Below, piece by piece: positions 1 through 6,476 of a stretch of DNA of 25,427 bases (the stretch's first letter is position 1; every line of letters starts with the position of its first letter). Both the position numbers and the translations under genes were made by a program. The notes under the pieces are model-generated. The model had not been told where the DNA came from. It was given only the letters and a program-made list of their open reading frames with translations, and ran no database searches. This DNA comes from an uncultured Treponema sp. (GTDB taxonomy: Bacteria; Spirochaetota; Spirochaetia; Treponematales; Treponemataceae), in NCBI GenBank assembly GCA_937877535.1, contig CALFJF010000029.1, positions 1-25,427 of the forward strand, read 5' to 3'.

Positions 1-438
1 GTTTTGCTCGAAAAAATGGGAATCGAGACGAGCGGAAAGCACGCCGTGGTCATTGGGCGGAGCAACATCGTCGGAAAGCCGGTCTCGCTCCTTCTTGCCC
101 GAAAAGAAACGAACTGCACCGTCACGATTTGCCACACGGGAACCAAGAATATGGCAGAAATCACGCGGCAGGCTGATATTTTGATTGCCGCAAGCGGACA
201 TCCGCACACCGTCACAGCCGACATGGTAAAAGACAGCGCGGTCGTAATCGATGTGGGCGTGAACCGAATCCCCGACAGCACCAAAAAAAGCGGCTTCCGC
301 CTCATCGGTGACTGCGATTTTGAGGAGATTAAAGAAAAAGCGAGCTACATTACGCCCGTCCCCGGCGGAGTGGGTCCGATGACGATTGCGATGTTGATGT
401 ACAACACATTGGAGGCGGCGGAAAATAGGGCGAAGTAA
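1..438 (+). CDS. folD: Methylenetetrahydrofolate dehydrogenase/cyclohydrolase, C-terminal part
   Basis: Bifunctional enzyme of one-carbon metabolism in the cytosol; it interconverts 5,10-methylene-THF, 5,10-methenyl-THF and 10-formyl-THF using NADP. Only the last 145 codons are present and the 5' part lies outside the window, so the reading frame is open from base 1. The NAD(P)-binding half is clear: GRSNIVGKPVSLLL near residues 18-31, then DVGVNR, GDCDF and the family signature TPVPGGVGPMT near the end. The stop at 436-438 gives a normal FolD C-terminus with no truncation. No clear intrinsic terminator follows; the next signals are the promoter and RNA of a toxin-antitoxin locus. Identification is secure. 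Confidence 0.95.
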   Translation, partial: VLLEKMGIETSGKHAVVIGRSNIVGKPVSLLLARKETNCTVTICHTGTKNMAEITRQADILIAASGHPHTVTADMVKDSAVVIDVGVNRIPDSTKKSGFRLIGDCDFEEIKEKASYITPVPGGVGPMTIAMLMYNTLEAAENRAK

Positions 439-481
439 AGCGAATTCGTTGTGCCGCTACATGTCGCTGAAAAATTTTTTC

Positions 482-510
482 TTGACAGCAGACTTGTTTA
501 CTATTATATT
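482..510 (+). promoter_or_regulatory. Sigma-70-type promoter of toxI-like RNA
   Basis: TTGACA at 482-487 and TATATT at 505-510 are separated by 17 bases, which is a near-ideal housekeeping promoter. Transcription would start around 516-518, right at the beginning of the structured RNA described next. Confidence 0.7.
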
Positions 511-513
511 ATT

Positions 514-569
514 TTCAGAAGGTCTCCATTAACCTGCGGTTTCAATCCGTAAAGAGATGAACTTTAAGA
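514..569 (+). ncRNA. Putative type III antitoxin RNA (toxI-like), short
   Basis: The stretch lies between a strong promoter and an intrinsic terminator, directly upstream of a ToxN/AbiQ-family toxin gene; this is the canonical place for the ToxI antitoxin RNA. It folds locally. AGGT (520-523) can pair with ACCT (532-535) around an 8-base loop, the same arrangement I recall for the first stem of the Pectobacterium ToxI repeat. GCGG (536-539) can pair with CCGT (547-550), and loop bases CTC (524-526) can pair with GAG (554-556) to make a pseudoknot. Known ToxI loci have several tandem repeats. Here I see only one unit, plus perhaps a degenerate second start about 50 bases later (TTCAGAAGGTC at 514 versus TTAAGAAAGAC at 564). 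The function is inferred from position and fold; boundaries are approximate. Confidence 0.6.
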
Positions 570-605
570 AAGACCGCCCTCGTTGAAGCAGGCGGTCTTA
601 TTTTT
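570..605 (+). terminator. Intrinsic terminator between toxI and toxN
   Basis: A perfect 9-bp stem, AAGACCGCC (570-578) with GGCGGTCTT (591-599), is followed by ATTTTT. In known type III systems a terminator at this place lets excess antitoxin RNA be made over toxin mRNA, with read-through supplying the toxin. Confidence 0.85.
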
Positions 606-615
606 GGGCGGAAAG

Positions 616-1209
616 ATGTTTTCTTTGAAAGACAAACTCACATTCATAAACATAAATCAGGATTATCTGAAATATTTGTACGAATATTGTTCAGAAGTGT
701 ATTACAAGCCCCTTGGATATGAGAACAAGCCATATCTCGGAATTCTGATAACTGAAGATAAAAATCAGTATGTTATTCCGCTTTCATCGGCAAAAGAAAA
801 GCACAAGACATGGAAAAATGTCGAGTCGGACAGATTCTTGATATATGAGAACTGTGACAAGTCCTCTGTTTCGAAAAAGGCAATTTGTAAAGAAAATGAA
901 GATGGTTCTGTGAAACATATACTTTCCGCCATCGATTTGAAGAAAATGCTCCCCATAAAAGACGGGCTGTATACAAAAGTCGATTTGACCATCCAGACGA
1001 CCGATAGTATTGAAGTGCGAAATTACAAAAATCTTATGAACAAAGAATTCTCATTCTGCGTAAAAATTCTACCAGCGATAATTCAAAAAGCATCAAAATT
1101 GTATGAAAAGCAGATAAAAACAAAAAAAGTCATAAAATTTTGTTGCGACTTTACAGTACTCGAAGAAAAATGCAGAGAATACAAGGCGGAAAACACGCAA
1201 AAATGCTAG
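616..1209 (+). CDS. toxN: Type III toxin-antitoxin toxin, ToxN/AbiQ family endoribonuclease
   Basis: Predicted cytosolic endoribonuclease of a type III toxin-antitoxin system, neutralised by binding a structured RNA; such systems stabilise replicons or abort phage infection. The 197-residue product shows the family landmarks: an N-terminal beta-strand region with DYLKYL (16-21), KPYLGILI (38-45), QYVIPLSSAKEKH (51-63) containing the Ser/Lys/His region that is catalytic in ToxN, LSAIDLKKMLPI (103-114), and the C-terminal signature CDFTVLEEKCREY (177-189). I chose ATG 616 because GGGCGGAAAG lies just before it; an upstream TTG at 583 would run through the terminator stem. The end overlaps the start of folE2 by 7 bases. 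The family is recognised from memory of ToxN/AbiQ sequences, not from a search; the flanking promoter, RNA and terminator support it independently. Confidence 0.85.
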   Translation: MFSLKDKLTFININQDYLKYLYEYCSEVYYKPLGYENKPYLGILITEDKNQYVIPLSSAKEKHKTWKNVESDRFLIYENCDKSSVSKKAICKENEDGSVKHILSAIDLKKMLPIKDGLYTKVDLTIQTTDSIEVRNYKNLMNKEFSFCVKILPAIIQKASKLYEKQIKTKKVIKFCCDFTVLEEKCREYKAENTQKC

Positions 1210-2126
1210 ACATCCAATCCACTCCCGACACGCGCTCCGTTCCGCTTCAGAAAGTCGGGGTCAAAAATGTAAAATATCCGATTCAGGTTCTCGACAAAAG
1301 CCGCAAAACGCAGAACACCACGGGCACGGTCAACCTTTTCGTCAACCTGCCGCACAATTTCAAGGGAACGCACATGAGCCGATTCATTGAGGTGTTCCAT
1401 AAACATCACAACGACATCTCGATGAACAATTTTCTCGAAATGCTCGAGGAAATCCGCGCAAAACTCGACGCAGAGCGTGCGTTCGGCAGAATCACTTTTC
1501 CGTATTTCATCGAAAAATCCGCGCCAGTCACAAAAAGTGCAGGGCTTATGGAATATCAGTGTTCTTATGAGGGCGAGGTGAAAGTGAGCAGTGAGCAGTT
1601 AGAAGTGAGCAATTTAAAGGGGGAAGTCTCCCCCTCGCTTCAGCCTGCTTCGCAGTCTTCCGCTACCCCCTCTGCGGGGAGTTCCCCGCAACGCCCCCGT
1701 TCTGCCATTCCAAGCGAGCGAAAGCAAGTCGAGAAATCTATCTCCCGATTTTTCATCTCAATCAAAGTGCCGATTGCCACGCTTTGCCCCTGCTCAAAGG
1801 CGATTTCCGAGTACGGGGCGCACAATCAGCGCGGGTTTGTGAAGGTCAAGGTGCTTTACTCAAAATTCTTCTGGATTGAAGATGTCATCGAAATGATTGA
1901 AAGGTGCGCGTCAACGCCACTTTACTCAGTTCTCAAACGGCAGGACGAAAAATTCGTCACGGAACACGCCTACGACAACCCGCGCTTCGTGGAAGATGTC
2001 GTTCGCGAAGTCTACCTGGGCTTAAAAAAAATGGATTTCAAATGGTTCACCGTCGAAGCCGAGACAGAAGAAAGCATACACTTTCACAATGCATACGCAT
2101 GTGCCGAATTTAATACAGAGTTTTGA
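1203..2126 (+). CDS. folE2: GTP cyclohydrolase IB with a 50-residue in-frame insertion
   Basis: Zinc- or other metal-dependent GTP cyclohydrolase IB, making 7,8-dihydroneopterin triphosphate for folate and possibly queuosine synthesis. Family marks are LDIQSTPDTRSVPLQKVGV at the N-terminus, the metal-binding CPCSK (195-199) and GAHNQRG (205-211). The product is 307 residues against about 255-260 for the family. The excess is residues 128-178, a Ser/Pro/Gln-rich stretch between GEVK and FFISIKVPIATLCPCSK that is encoded by a GC-rich palindromic repeat (see the repeat entry). The remainder appears intact, so the enzyme may still fold with a surface loop there. ATG 1203 fits the conserved N-terminus; AAGGCGG at 1183-1189 is a distant ribosome-binding site. 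The upstream toxin gene overlaps the first codons, so folE2 is probably transcribed with it. The regulator downstream is convergent, 2 bases away. Confidence 0.9.
   Translation: MLDIQSTPDTRSVPLQKVGVKNVKYPIQVLDKSRKTQNTTGTVNLFVNLPHNFKGTHMSRFIEVFHKHHNDISMNNFLEMLEEIRAKLDAERAFGRITFPYFIEKSAPVTKSAGLMEYQCSYEGEVKVSSEQLEVSNLKGEVSPSLQPASQSSATPSAGSSPQRPRSAIPSERKQVEKSISRFFISIKVPIATLCPCSKAISEYGAHNQRGFVKVKVLYSKFFWIEDVIEMIERCASTPLYSVLKRQDEKFVTEHAYDNPRFVEDVVREVYLGLKKMDFKWFTVEAETEESIHFHNAYACAEFNTEF
1584..1734 (+). repeat. GC-rich palindromic repeat element inserted inside folE2
   Basis: The segment begins with three GTGAGCA units (1584, 1591 and 1605). It then has an inverted repeat GGGGGA/TCCCCC (1619-1624 and 1629-1634, 4-base loop) and a second one, GCGGGGA/TCCCCGC (1674-1680 and 1683-1689, 2-base loop), followed by CGCCCCC. 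Composition is far richer in G and C than the rest of folE2, and the encoded residues have no counterpart in the family. The length keeps the reading frame. It resembles the in-gene palindromic elements known from Rickettsia (RPE) in logic, although not in sequence as far as I can tell. Exact borders cannot be set without relatives. Confidence 0.7.
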
Positions 2127-2128
2127 AT

Positions 2129-2473
2129 TCATACTTCATAACGCGGGCTTTTTTCTTTTTTCTTCTTGAAAAAATCTTCTATAAAATTCGAGATGCCTTC
2201 CTTTAATTCTTCTTTGAAAATCTCCGTCTCGAATTTTGAGCATGATGGCGGATTTTCGCTTTCGTGGTCAGTGAATAAATACGGAACGGAAACGCCAAAT
2301 ACCGAGGCTATGTTCTCTATAAGCGAAAGCGAAACTCCCCGCTGCCCTGACTCCACTACCGAGATAAACGAAACCGACACGTTGAGTCTGTCCGCAAGAA
2401 AAATCTGAGACCAACAGTTCTTATTCCGCAATCTTCTGATGTTGTTTCCCAACACGGTCTGAATTTTCGCCAT
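2129..2473 (-). CDS. XRE-family helix-turn-helix transcriptional regulator
   Basis: Small DNA-binding regulator of 114 residues. The N-terminal HTH_3 domain spans about residues 6-68: LGNNIRRLR, then WSQIFLADRLNVSVSFISVVESGQRG (the helix-turn-helix), then LSLIENIASVFGVSVPYLF. The C-terminal part is charged and ends in a lysine-rich tail, with no known ligand domain. I chose ATG 2473 because the longer frame from 2533 would begin inside the promoter -10 region and adds a hydrophobic stretch foreign to the family. A sigma-70-type promoter and a 12-bp inverted repeat lie just upstream, suggesting self-repression. The gene converges on folE2. The target beyond itself is unknown; the divergent exported-protein gene at 2671 is a candidate. 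Confidence 0.85.
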   Translation of the reverse strand: MAKIQTVLGNNIRRLRNKNCWSQIFLADRLNVSVSFISVVESGQRGVSLSLIENIASVFGVSVPYLFTDHESENPPSCSKFETEIFKEELKEGISNFIEDFFKKKKEKSPRYEV

Positions 2474-2507
2474 ATTCAAAAGACTATCACTTTGCGCAAA
2501 CGAAATT

Positions 2508-2543
2508 TTGACTAATAGTAAAATGTATATCACTATCAGTCAA
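2508..2543 (-). promoter_or_regulatory. Promoter with overlapping inverted repeat (probable operator) of the XRE regulator
   Basis: On the minus strand TTGACT (2543-2538), a 17-base spacer and TACTAT (2520-2515) form a promoter. The same bases make an imperfect inverted repeat: TTGACTAATAGT (2508-2519) and ACTATCAGTCAA (2532-2543), 11 of 12 positions matching, spaced by 12. An operator covering both the -35 and -10 boxes is typical of an autorepressing XRE protein. Confidence 0.6.
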
Positions 2544-2592
2544 AAACGCTGAAACAATTTTACATTTGAGTGCGATTTTTTTAAGACGCTAG

Positions 2593-2620
2593 TTGTTAAA
2601 CTACTTTTTTTTTGTATACT
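2593..2620 (+). promoter_or_regulatory. Promoter of the exported-protein operon
   Basis: TTGTTA (2593-2598), a 16-base spacer and TATACT (2615-2620) lie 50 bases before the ATG at 2671. It is the best promoter match in the divergent spacer on this strand. Confidence 0.5.
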
Positions 2621-2670
2621 GACTTTGTTTTTGAAAACACGGGAATGGATTTTATAAAGGACAGAGAGGA

Positions 2671-3624
2671 ATGAGAAATTTGTCAAAACGATTTATCTGT
2701 ATACTACTTGCCACGATTGCCGTGGCGGGCAACGTTTTTTCCGAAGTGCCTGCGTTTACTGACTCAGCGGTTCAAGTCATCGACACGACGGTGGTTTCTG
2801 GAAAATTAAATGATAACGTAAAACTCAGGAATATTTCGTCGGCATCAAACTTTTCCGTAACGGTGAATGCGTGGAACGCCAAAGAAAACAAATGGATTGA
2901 ATTAGGCACGGGAAAGTTAAAAGGATTTGGCGACGAATGTACCGTGCGTAAAAATTTGAGTGCAGGTCGTCTCAAAAACTATGAATATTTTGCGCTGACA
3001 TCGACTGCGGGCGTACAGTTTAGAGTCGAAATGGTCAAAAATAACAACGACTTATTTCTGTACCTGCAAGACGATGTGGAACTCGACGAATCGCACTCCT
3101 TTGAGATTGATGCAACGACGGTTTCTGGAAAATTCAAAGACCAAGTAAAAATTGCAGGCGGGGCAACGCTACGCTCGGCGGCAGCGTTTAAGATTTACGG
3201 CTACAACAGCGAATCTGAACGCGGTAATTTTTGCAATTTGATTATCATAAAGGGCGCAAAGGATTCTGACGGAGAAGAATTTGCGTCAGGCGGTGTGCCG
3301 TTCAGCAGTTTTCGCTACATAAAAGTGGTCGCACTTGACGGAAAGGACTACCGCCATTCAGAAAAGATAAGCAGCCATGACCTCGTTATTACGGTGTGGG
3401 AATCGAATAACTCTGCACCGCCCGCGCAACAAAATCCGATTGCTTCTACGCCACAAGATTCTACGCCAAAAACTCCAGAAAACTCCGCTCCAAAAGAAAG
3501 CACTTCGTCGAACGCGGAGGCAGCTTCGGAGTCGGAATCGAAAAAATCTTCAAATGCGTCAGTCGTTCCACCGAATGCCGTGCCAAAGAAATTTAGGGCT
3601 TTTGTGGAAAGCTCGTTAAACTAG
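2671..3624 (+). CDS. Secreted protein with duplicated domain, function unknown
   Basis: 317-residue exported protein. Residues 1-24 form a signal peptide (basic start, hydrophobic core, cleavage plausible after NVFS). No Cys is placed for lipidation, so it is probably periplasmic or surface-secreted. The mature part contains two related units: residues 36-70 begin VIDTTVVSGKLNDNVKL and residues 145-180 begin EIDATTVSGKFKDQVKI, each followed by an aromatic-rich beta-type region, so an ancient internal duplication is likely. Residues 250-317 are a low-complexity Pro/Ser/Glu/Ala linker-like tail. AGAGAGGA lies right before the ATG. It heads a run of exported proteins; the next gene starts 10 bases after its stop. 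I recognise no family. Confidence 0.8.
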   Translation: MRNLSKRFICILLATIAVAGNVFSEVPAFTDSAVQVIDTTVVSGKLNDNVKLRNISSASNFSVTVNAWNAKENKWIELGTGKLKGFGDECTVRKNLSAGRLKNYEYFALTSTAGVQFRVEMVKNNNDLFLYLQDDVELDESHSFEIDATTVSGKFKDQVKIAGGATLRSAAAFKIYGYNSESERGNFCNLIIIKGAKDSDGEEFASGGVPFSSFRYIKVVALDGKDYRHSEKISSHDLVITVWESNNSAPPAQQNPIASTPQDSTPKTPENSAPKESTSSNAEAASESESKKSSNASVVPPNAVPKKFRAFVESSLN

Positions 3625-3634
3625 GAGGATACAA

Positions 3635-4738
3635 ATGAAAACGCTATTTACCGCGAAAAACGCTGCCGTGTGGATTTTTGTTCTGTCGGTTTCGCTTTGC
3701 TCTTGCATGAGTACCCGCGAGTACGTTAAGACCACAAACCGCTTGTATCAAGACGAGGTTCTTGTTGCAGAAACGCAAACTCTCACGCTCGACGGAAATG
3801 TCAAAGAGGAGTCGTCCAAGCAATTCTACGACCTTTCCGACGTGTATTCTTCTTTGTCCTGGAAAGAAGAAGACGAGAAGGCGTGGATGACTTCGTTCGT
3901 TGCGCAAAAGGAATCGCAGGGCAACAGCGGAAAAATCACATTCACTTTGATGGAGTACGTTTACGACAAGGCGAGCAATACTTACAGCACGACCGAACTC
4001 GGAAAGAAAGAAGTGAAGACAAAAAACGGAAATCTCGTTTCACAAAATGACCAGTCGGGTAGAGAAGTAAAGGCAAAAGGCGACAAGTTTAATGACGAGT
4101 GGGAAGAAGCGTTCAACAATAATTTGGGTTCGATGCTCCAAGTCATAAATGGAGAGGAAAAAAATGCGTTAGCGAACTCAGATTCGGAACATTTTCGCAC
4201 GGTTACAGAATGCGAAAAAGTCGTTGTAAACAGCACGCCAAACGGAAAGTACATTTTTTATTCGATTGTGGGAAAGCCGTTTGTTATTGCGGGCGTTACC
4301 GCCTGGAACTTGATTAAATGCGCAGGCTATGCCCTTATAAACTTTGGCGGTGGCTACAACGCCACAACAGGAAAGGCAAACGGAAAACTCTGGTATATGC
4401 CTAGTTACAAAAAGGCAAAGGAAAAAGCGGTGGTGGCACGAGAAGCGAACAAAATCCAATATTATCCTGAATACCATTTGCCATTTACGAACAACACAAT
4501 CGTGGTTGACAAATATGACAGAGACATAACGGTGCTTTCCGTGGAGGACGGAGAAATCATCACGCCGATTGAGCATCAAGAACTTAACAACACGATGGAA
4601 GTCAGTCGCTCGGCAGCAGCAGATGCCGCTTCCACCGCTGCCGTTGCAGGAATGATTGGAACAGCCGTTACGATTCCTGTTTCCGTGGCAACCTGGGTTG
4701 GCGGCGCAGTTGTAGGCGTTATGGGGGCTGTAAAATAG
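3635..4738 (+). CDS. Lipoprotein, function unknown
   Basis: 367-residue predicted lipoprotein. The signal peptide ends in LCSC, with Cys24 the likely lipidated residue. The middle part is hydrophilic and rich in Lys, Glu and Asn. Around residues 202-245 there is a more hydrophobic section (SIVGKPFVIAGVTAWNLIKCAG and after). The last 40 residues are Ala/Gly/Val-rich and hydrophobic (AAVAGMIGTAVTIPVSVATW and on), long enough for a membrane-associated hairpin. A strong ribosome-binding site, AGGAGG at 3623-3628, precedes the ATG, and spacing to the preceding gene is 10 bases, so the two are co-transcribed. No family recognised. Confidence 0.75.
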   Translation: MKTLFTAKNAAVWIFVLSVSLCSCMSTREYVKTTNRLYQDEVLVAETQTLTLDGNVKEESSKQFYDLSDVYSSLSWKEEDEKAWMTSFVAQKESQGNSGKITFTLMEYVYDKASNTYSTTELGKKEVKTKNGNLVSQNDQSGREVKAKGDKFNDEWEEAFNNNLGSMLQVINGEEKNALANSDSEHFRTVTECEKVVVNSTPNGKYIFYSIVGKPFVIAGVTAWNLIKCAGYALINFGGGYNATTGKANGKLWYMPSYKKAKEKAVVAREANKIQYYPEYHLPFTNNTIVVDKYDRDITVLSVEDGEIITPIEHQELNNTMEVSRSAAADAASTAAVAGMIGTAVTIPVSVATWVGGAVVGVMGAVK

Positions 4739-4752
4739 GCTTCGCGCTCTCA

Positions 4753-4810
4753 AACGGGAGCATGAAAATATGCCCGTTCAAAAATGTTTTTGAGGGGCAA
4801 ATACATTTTT
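4753..4810 (+). other. Two stem-loops in the spacer before the LPP20-like lipoprotein gene
   Basis: AACGGG (4753-4758) pairs with CCCGTT (4773-4778), with further CAT/ATG pairing inside. AAAAATGT (4780-4787) pairs with ACATTTTT (4803-4810), which runs into TTGGAGG, the ribosome-binding site of the next gene. They could be an mRNA-processing or attenuating structure; the second is weak because it is A/T only. Confidence 0.4.
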
Positions 4811-4823
4811 TTGGAGGATTTTT

Positions 4824-5420
4824 ATGAAGAAAATCATTGGAATGGCACTTGCCGTTGTTTTGGCGAGTGCGTTGGTCGGGTGCGGAAGCACAAAAGCAAC
4901 TGGCGACGCGCGTGATACGTCGGCATATCAGCAAAATCAGGAACTGAACCGTCCTGTTTGGGTTGGGCAACAGTTCAAAAGTGGCTGGAACAAAGGCGGA
5001 TACTACTGGAAAGGACCGATTGATGAGGCGGGATATTTTGCGTCTGGAGAAGCAAAATATGGCGATGTGAAATCATCAACGACGGCAGCGGACTTGGACG
5101 GAAAAGCGCAGATAGCATTCTATGTAAAGCAGGAAATCAACGCGATTGCGCAGCAAGAATCGGAAGCAGCAGGTGCTGACGGCGAGGCTCAAAAGGAATT
5201 AAAGGACTTTCAGTCTGCGGTGGCAAGCGTGAAAATTTCTGGAATTCTCCGCGCTGACCGCTTTATTGGCGAGGACGGAACGGTATATGTCTTAATGTTC
5301 GTGCCTGATGCCGAAATCAAAAAGGCTCTCCCCGCAAACAGCGAATTTGCAAAGAAGGTTGTTGATAAATACATCAACTCGCTTTCAGAAGAAAACGAAT
5401 CGACAACTTCTGCGGAATAG
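4824..5420 (+). CDS. LPP20-like lipoprotein
   Basis: 198-residue lipoprotein with signal peptide and lipobox LVGC (Cys20). After a short linker comes RPVWVGQ, then YFASGEAKYGDVKSSTTAADLDGKAQIA and a C-terminal RADRFIGEDGTVYVLMFV. The order 'PxW-(aromatic)-GxAK-x-A-x2-D-A+' followed by a helix and a closing strand is characteristic of the LPP20 lipoprotein family, whose role is poorly known (envelope-associated). The downstream gene is a shorter paralogue. A clear GGAGG lies 7 bases before the ATG. It is the third gene of the exported-protein block. Residues 178-198 are a Ser/Glu-rich tail. Confidence 0.75.
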   Translation: MKKIIGMALAVVLASALVGCGSTKATGDARDTSAYQQNQELNRPVWVGQQFKSGWNKGGYYWKGPIDEAGYFASGEAKYGDVKSSTTAADLDGKAQIAFYVKQEINAIAQQESEAAGADGEAQKELKDFQSAVASVKISGILRADRFIGEDGTVYVLMFVPDAEIKKALPANSEFAKKVVDKYINSLSEENESTTSAE

Positions 5421-5424
5421 CAAA

Positions 5425-5829
5425 ATGCGCATATTCGCACTGATTGCCTTGTCGTTTCTTCTCTTTTCATGCGCCAGCGTCGAAAGGTCGGGTAAACAAA
5501 AATACAGAGACGACGGGCTTCCCGTTTGGGTCGAAAGCAGTTTCACAAATCCAAGCGATTTTTGGGCTGGGTTCAATGACGAGAAAGGCTTTTACTCGTG
5601 GGGAAGTGCGAAGTACGCCGACGCACACACTTCGACTACTGCTGCGGAACTTGATGCAAAATCGCGTCTAGTAGAATTCGTTCGTTTTGAGCGAGGAGTC
5701 AAAGAGAACGAAGGCGTTTCTGTTATTCAAGGAATGCGACGAGTTGACAGGTTCGTTTCTGACGACGGAACGGTGTACGTGCTGATGTTCGTTTCAGAAA
5801 AAAACGCAAAAAAAATTTTTAGGAGATAA
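5425..5829 (+). CDS. Short LPP20-like lipoprotein, paralogue of the preceding gene
   Basis: 134-residue lipoprotein, lipobox LFSC (Cys16). It repeats the domain of the gene before it: LPVWVESS, FYSWGSAKYADAHTSTTAAE and RVDRFVSDDGTVYVLMFV line up with RPVWV, YFASGEAKYGDVKSSTTAAD and RADRFIGEDGTVYVLMFV. It lacks the Ala/Glu-rich insertion near residue 115 of the longer copy and the acidic tail. ATG 5425 lies only 4 bases after the previous stop, with no strong ribosome-binding site, so translation is probably coupled. The AGGAG at its own 3' end serves the next gene. A local tandem duplication followed by divergence is the simplest explanation. Confidence 0.75.
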   Translation: MRIFALIALSFLLFSCASVERSGKQKYRDDGLPVWVESSFTNPSDFWAGFNDEKGFYSWGSAKYADAHTSTTAAELDAKSRLVEFVRFERGVKENEGVSVIQGMRRVDRFVSDDGTVYVLMFVSEKNAKKIFRR

Positions 5830-5835
5830 TCTTTC

Positions 5836-6432
5836 ATGAAATTGAGCAAAATCATTCTTTTGGCAGGAGCGGTCGCTTTTTCGCTATTTGCGTTTTCTTC
5901 GTGCGCAAGCGTTGACCCATATTCGGAGGAGTTTCAAGAAAACGCTTCGCTTGCGGACGTGAGCAAAACGTTTCAATCACAAAAAAGCGCGGAAACATTG
6001 TACAAAGACGTTTTGGCATGGGTTTCGGAGAACAACGCGGGCGGAGTGCAAAGCGCGAATCTTACAACCGAGAAAAACGCGAGAATCGGAATCGACTGCA
6101 AAAATGTATTCGTAGTTGACACCAGCACAGCACTTTCAACGTCGGACGTAACGTCGGAATTGCGTTTTGCTATCGACATCGCGTTCAAAGACGGCGAAGT
6201 TGTGTTCACCGCGAAAGATGTTGTAATCACTCCAAAAGTATCGTGCGTCTATGTGAAGACGCTTTTTGGAACGAGCGAGAAAAGAATAAATCTGCACTGG
6301 GGCGATATAAAACATACGGAGGGACCAAAGGGCGGAAATGTTCCAGACATTCGTATGGAAGGTTCGGCGAAATATCTCAAAATCGTGGATACATTTTTGA
6401 AGAATATCGAAGCGATTTCCACTTCATCGTAA
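5836..6432 (+). CDS. Lipoprotein with a DUF4468-like domain
   Basis: 198-residue lipoprotein; signal peptide with lipobox FSSC (Cys23). From about residue 50 the pattern AETLYKDVLAWVSEN, ANLTTEKNARIGIDC and ELRFAIDIAFKDGEVVFT resembles DUF4468 (TBP-like fold): a helix, a degrading-intermediate-type strand, then beta-strands ending in a 'KDGxxxxT' strand. The family is seen in envelope lipoproteins without a known function. AGGAG (5821-5825), placed inside the end of the preceding gene, gives a 10-base spacing to the ATG. The assignment rests on pattern memory only and could be wrong; the lipoprotein nature is secure. Confidence 0.6.
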   Translation: MKLSKIILLAGAVAFSLFAFSSCASVDPYSEEFQENASLADVSKTFQSQKSAETLYKDVLAWVSENNAGGVQSANLTTEKNARIGIDCKNVFVVDTSTALSTSDVTSELRFAIDIAFKDGEVVFTAKDVVITPKVSCVYVKTLFGTSEKRINLHWGDIKHTEGPKGGNVPDIRMEGSAKYLKIVDTFLKNIEAISTSS

Positions 6433-6476
6433 TTAAAAAAAAGCGAGTTGCGGCTTACTGCAACAAGGAGTTTTTT

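Noticed and set aside
438..615. Riboswitch (preQ1 or tetrahydrofolate) for the folate genes
   Set aside because: The conserved blocks of those classes are not visible, and the RNA lies before the toxin gene with a toxI-like layout.
1584..1611. GTGAGCA units as a CRISPR array
   Set aside because: The units are 7 bases, with no spacers of regular length, and lie inside a coding frame.
1203..2126. folE2 as a pseudogene because of the insertion
   Set aside because: The frame is open throughout and all metal-binding motifs remain, so a functional protein with a loop is more likely.
4178..4753. Minus-strand open frame of 191 codons
   Set aside because: It lies fully antisense to the well-supported lipoprotein gene 3635-4738, has no recognisable domain and an odd Cys/His/Asn-rich composition typical of shadow frames.
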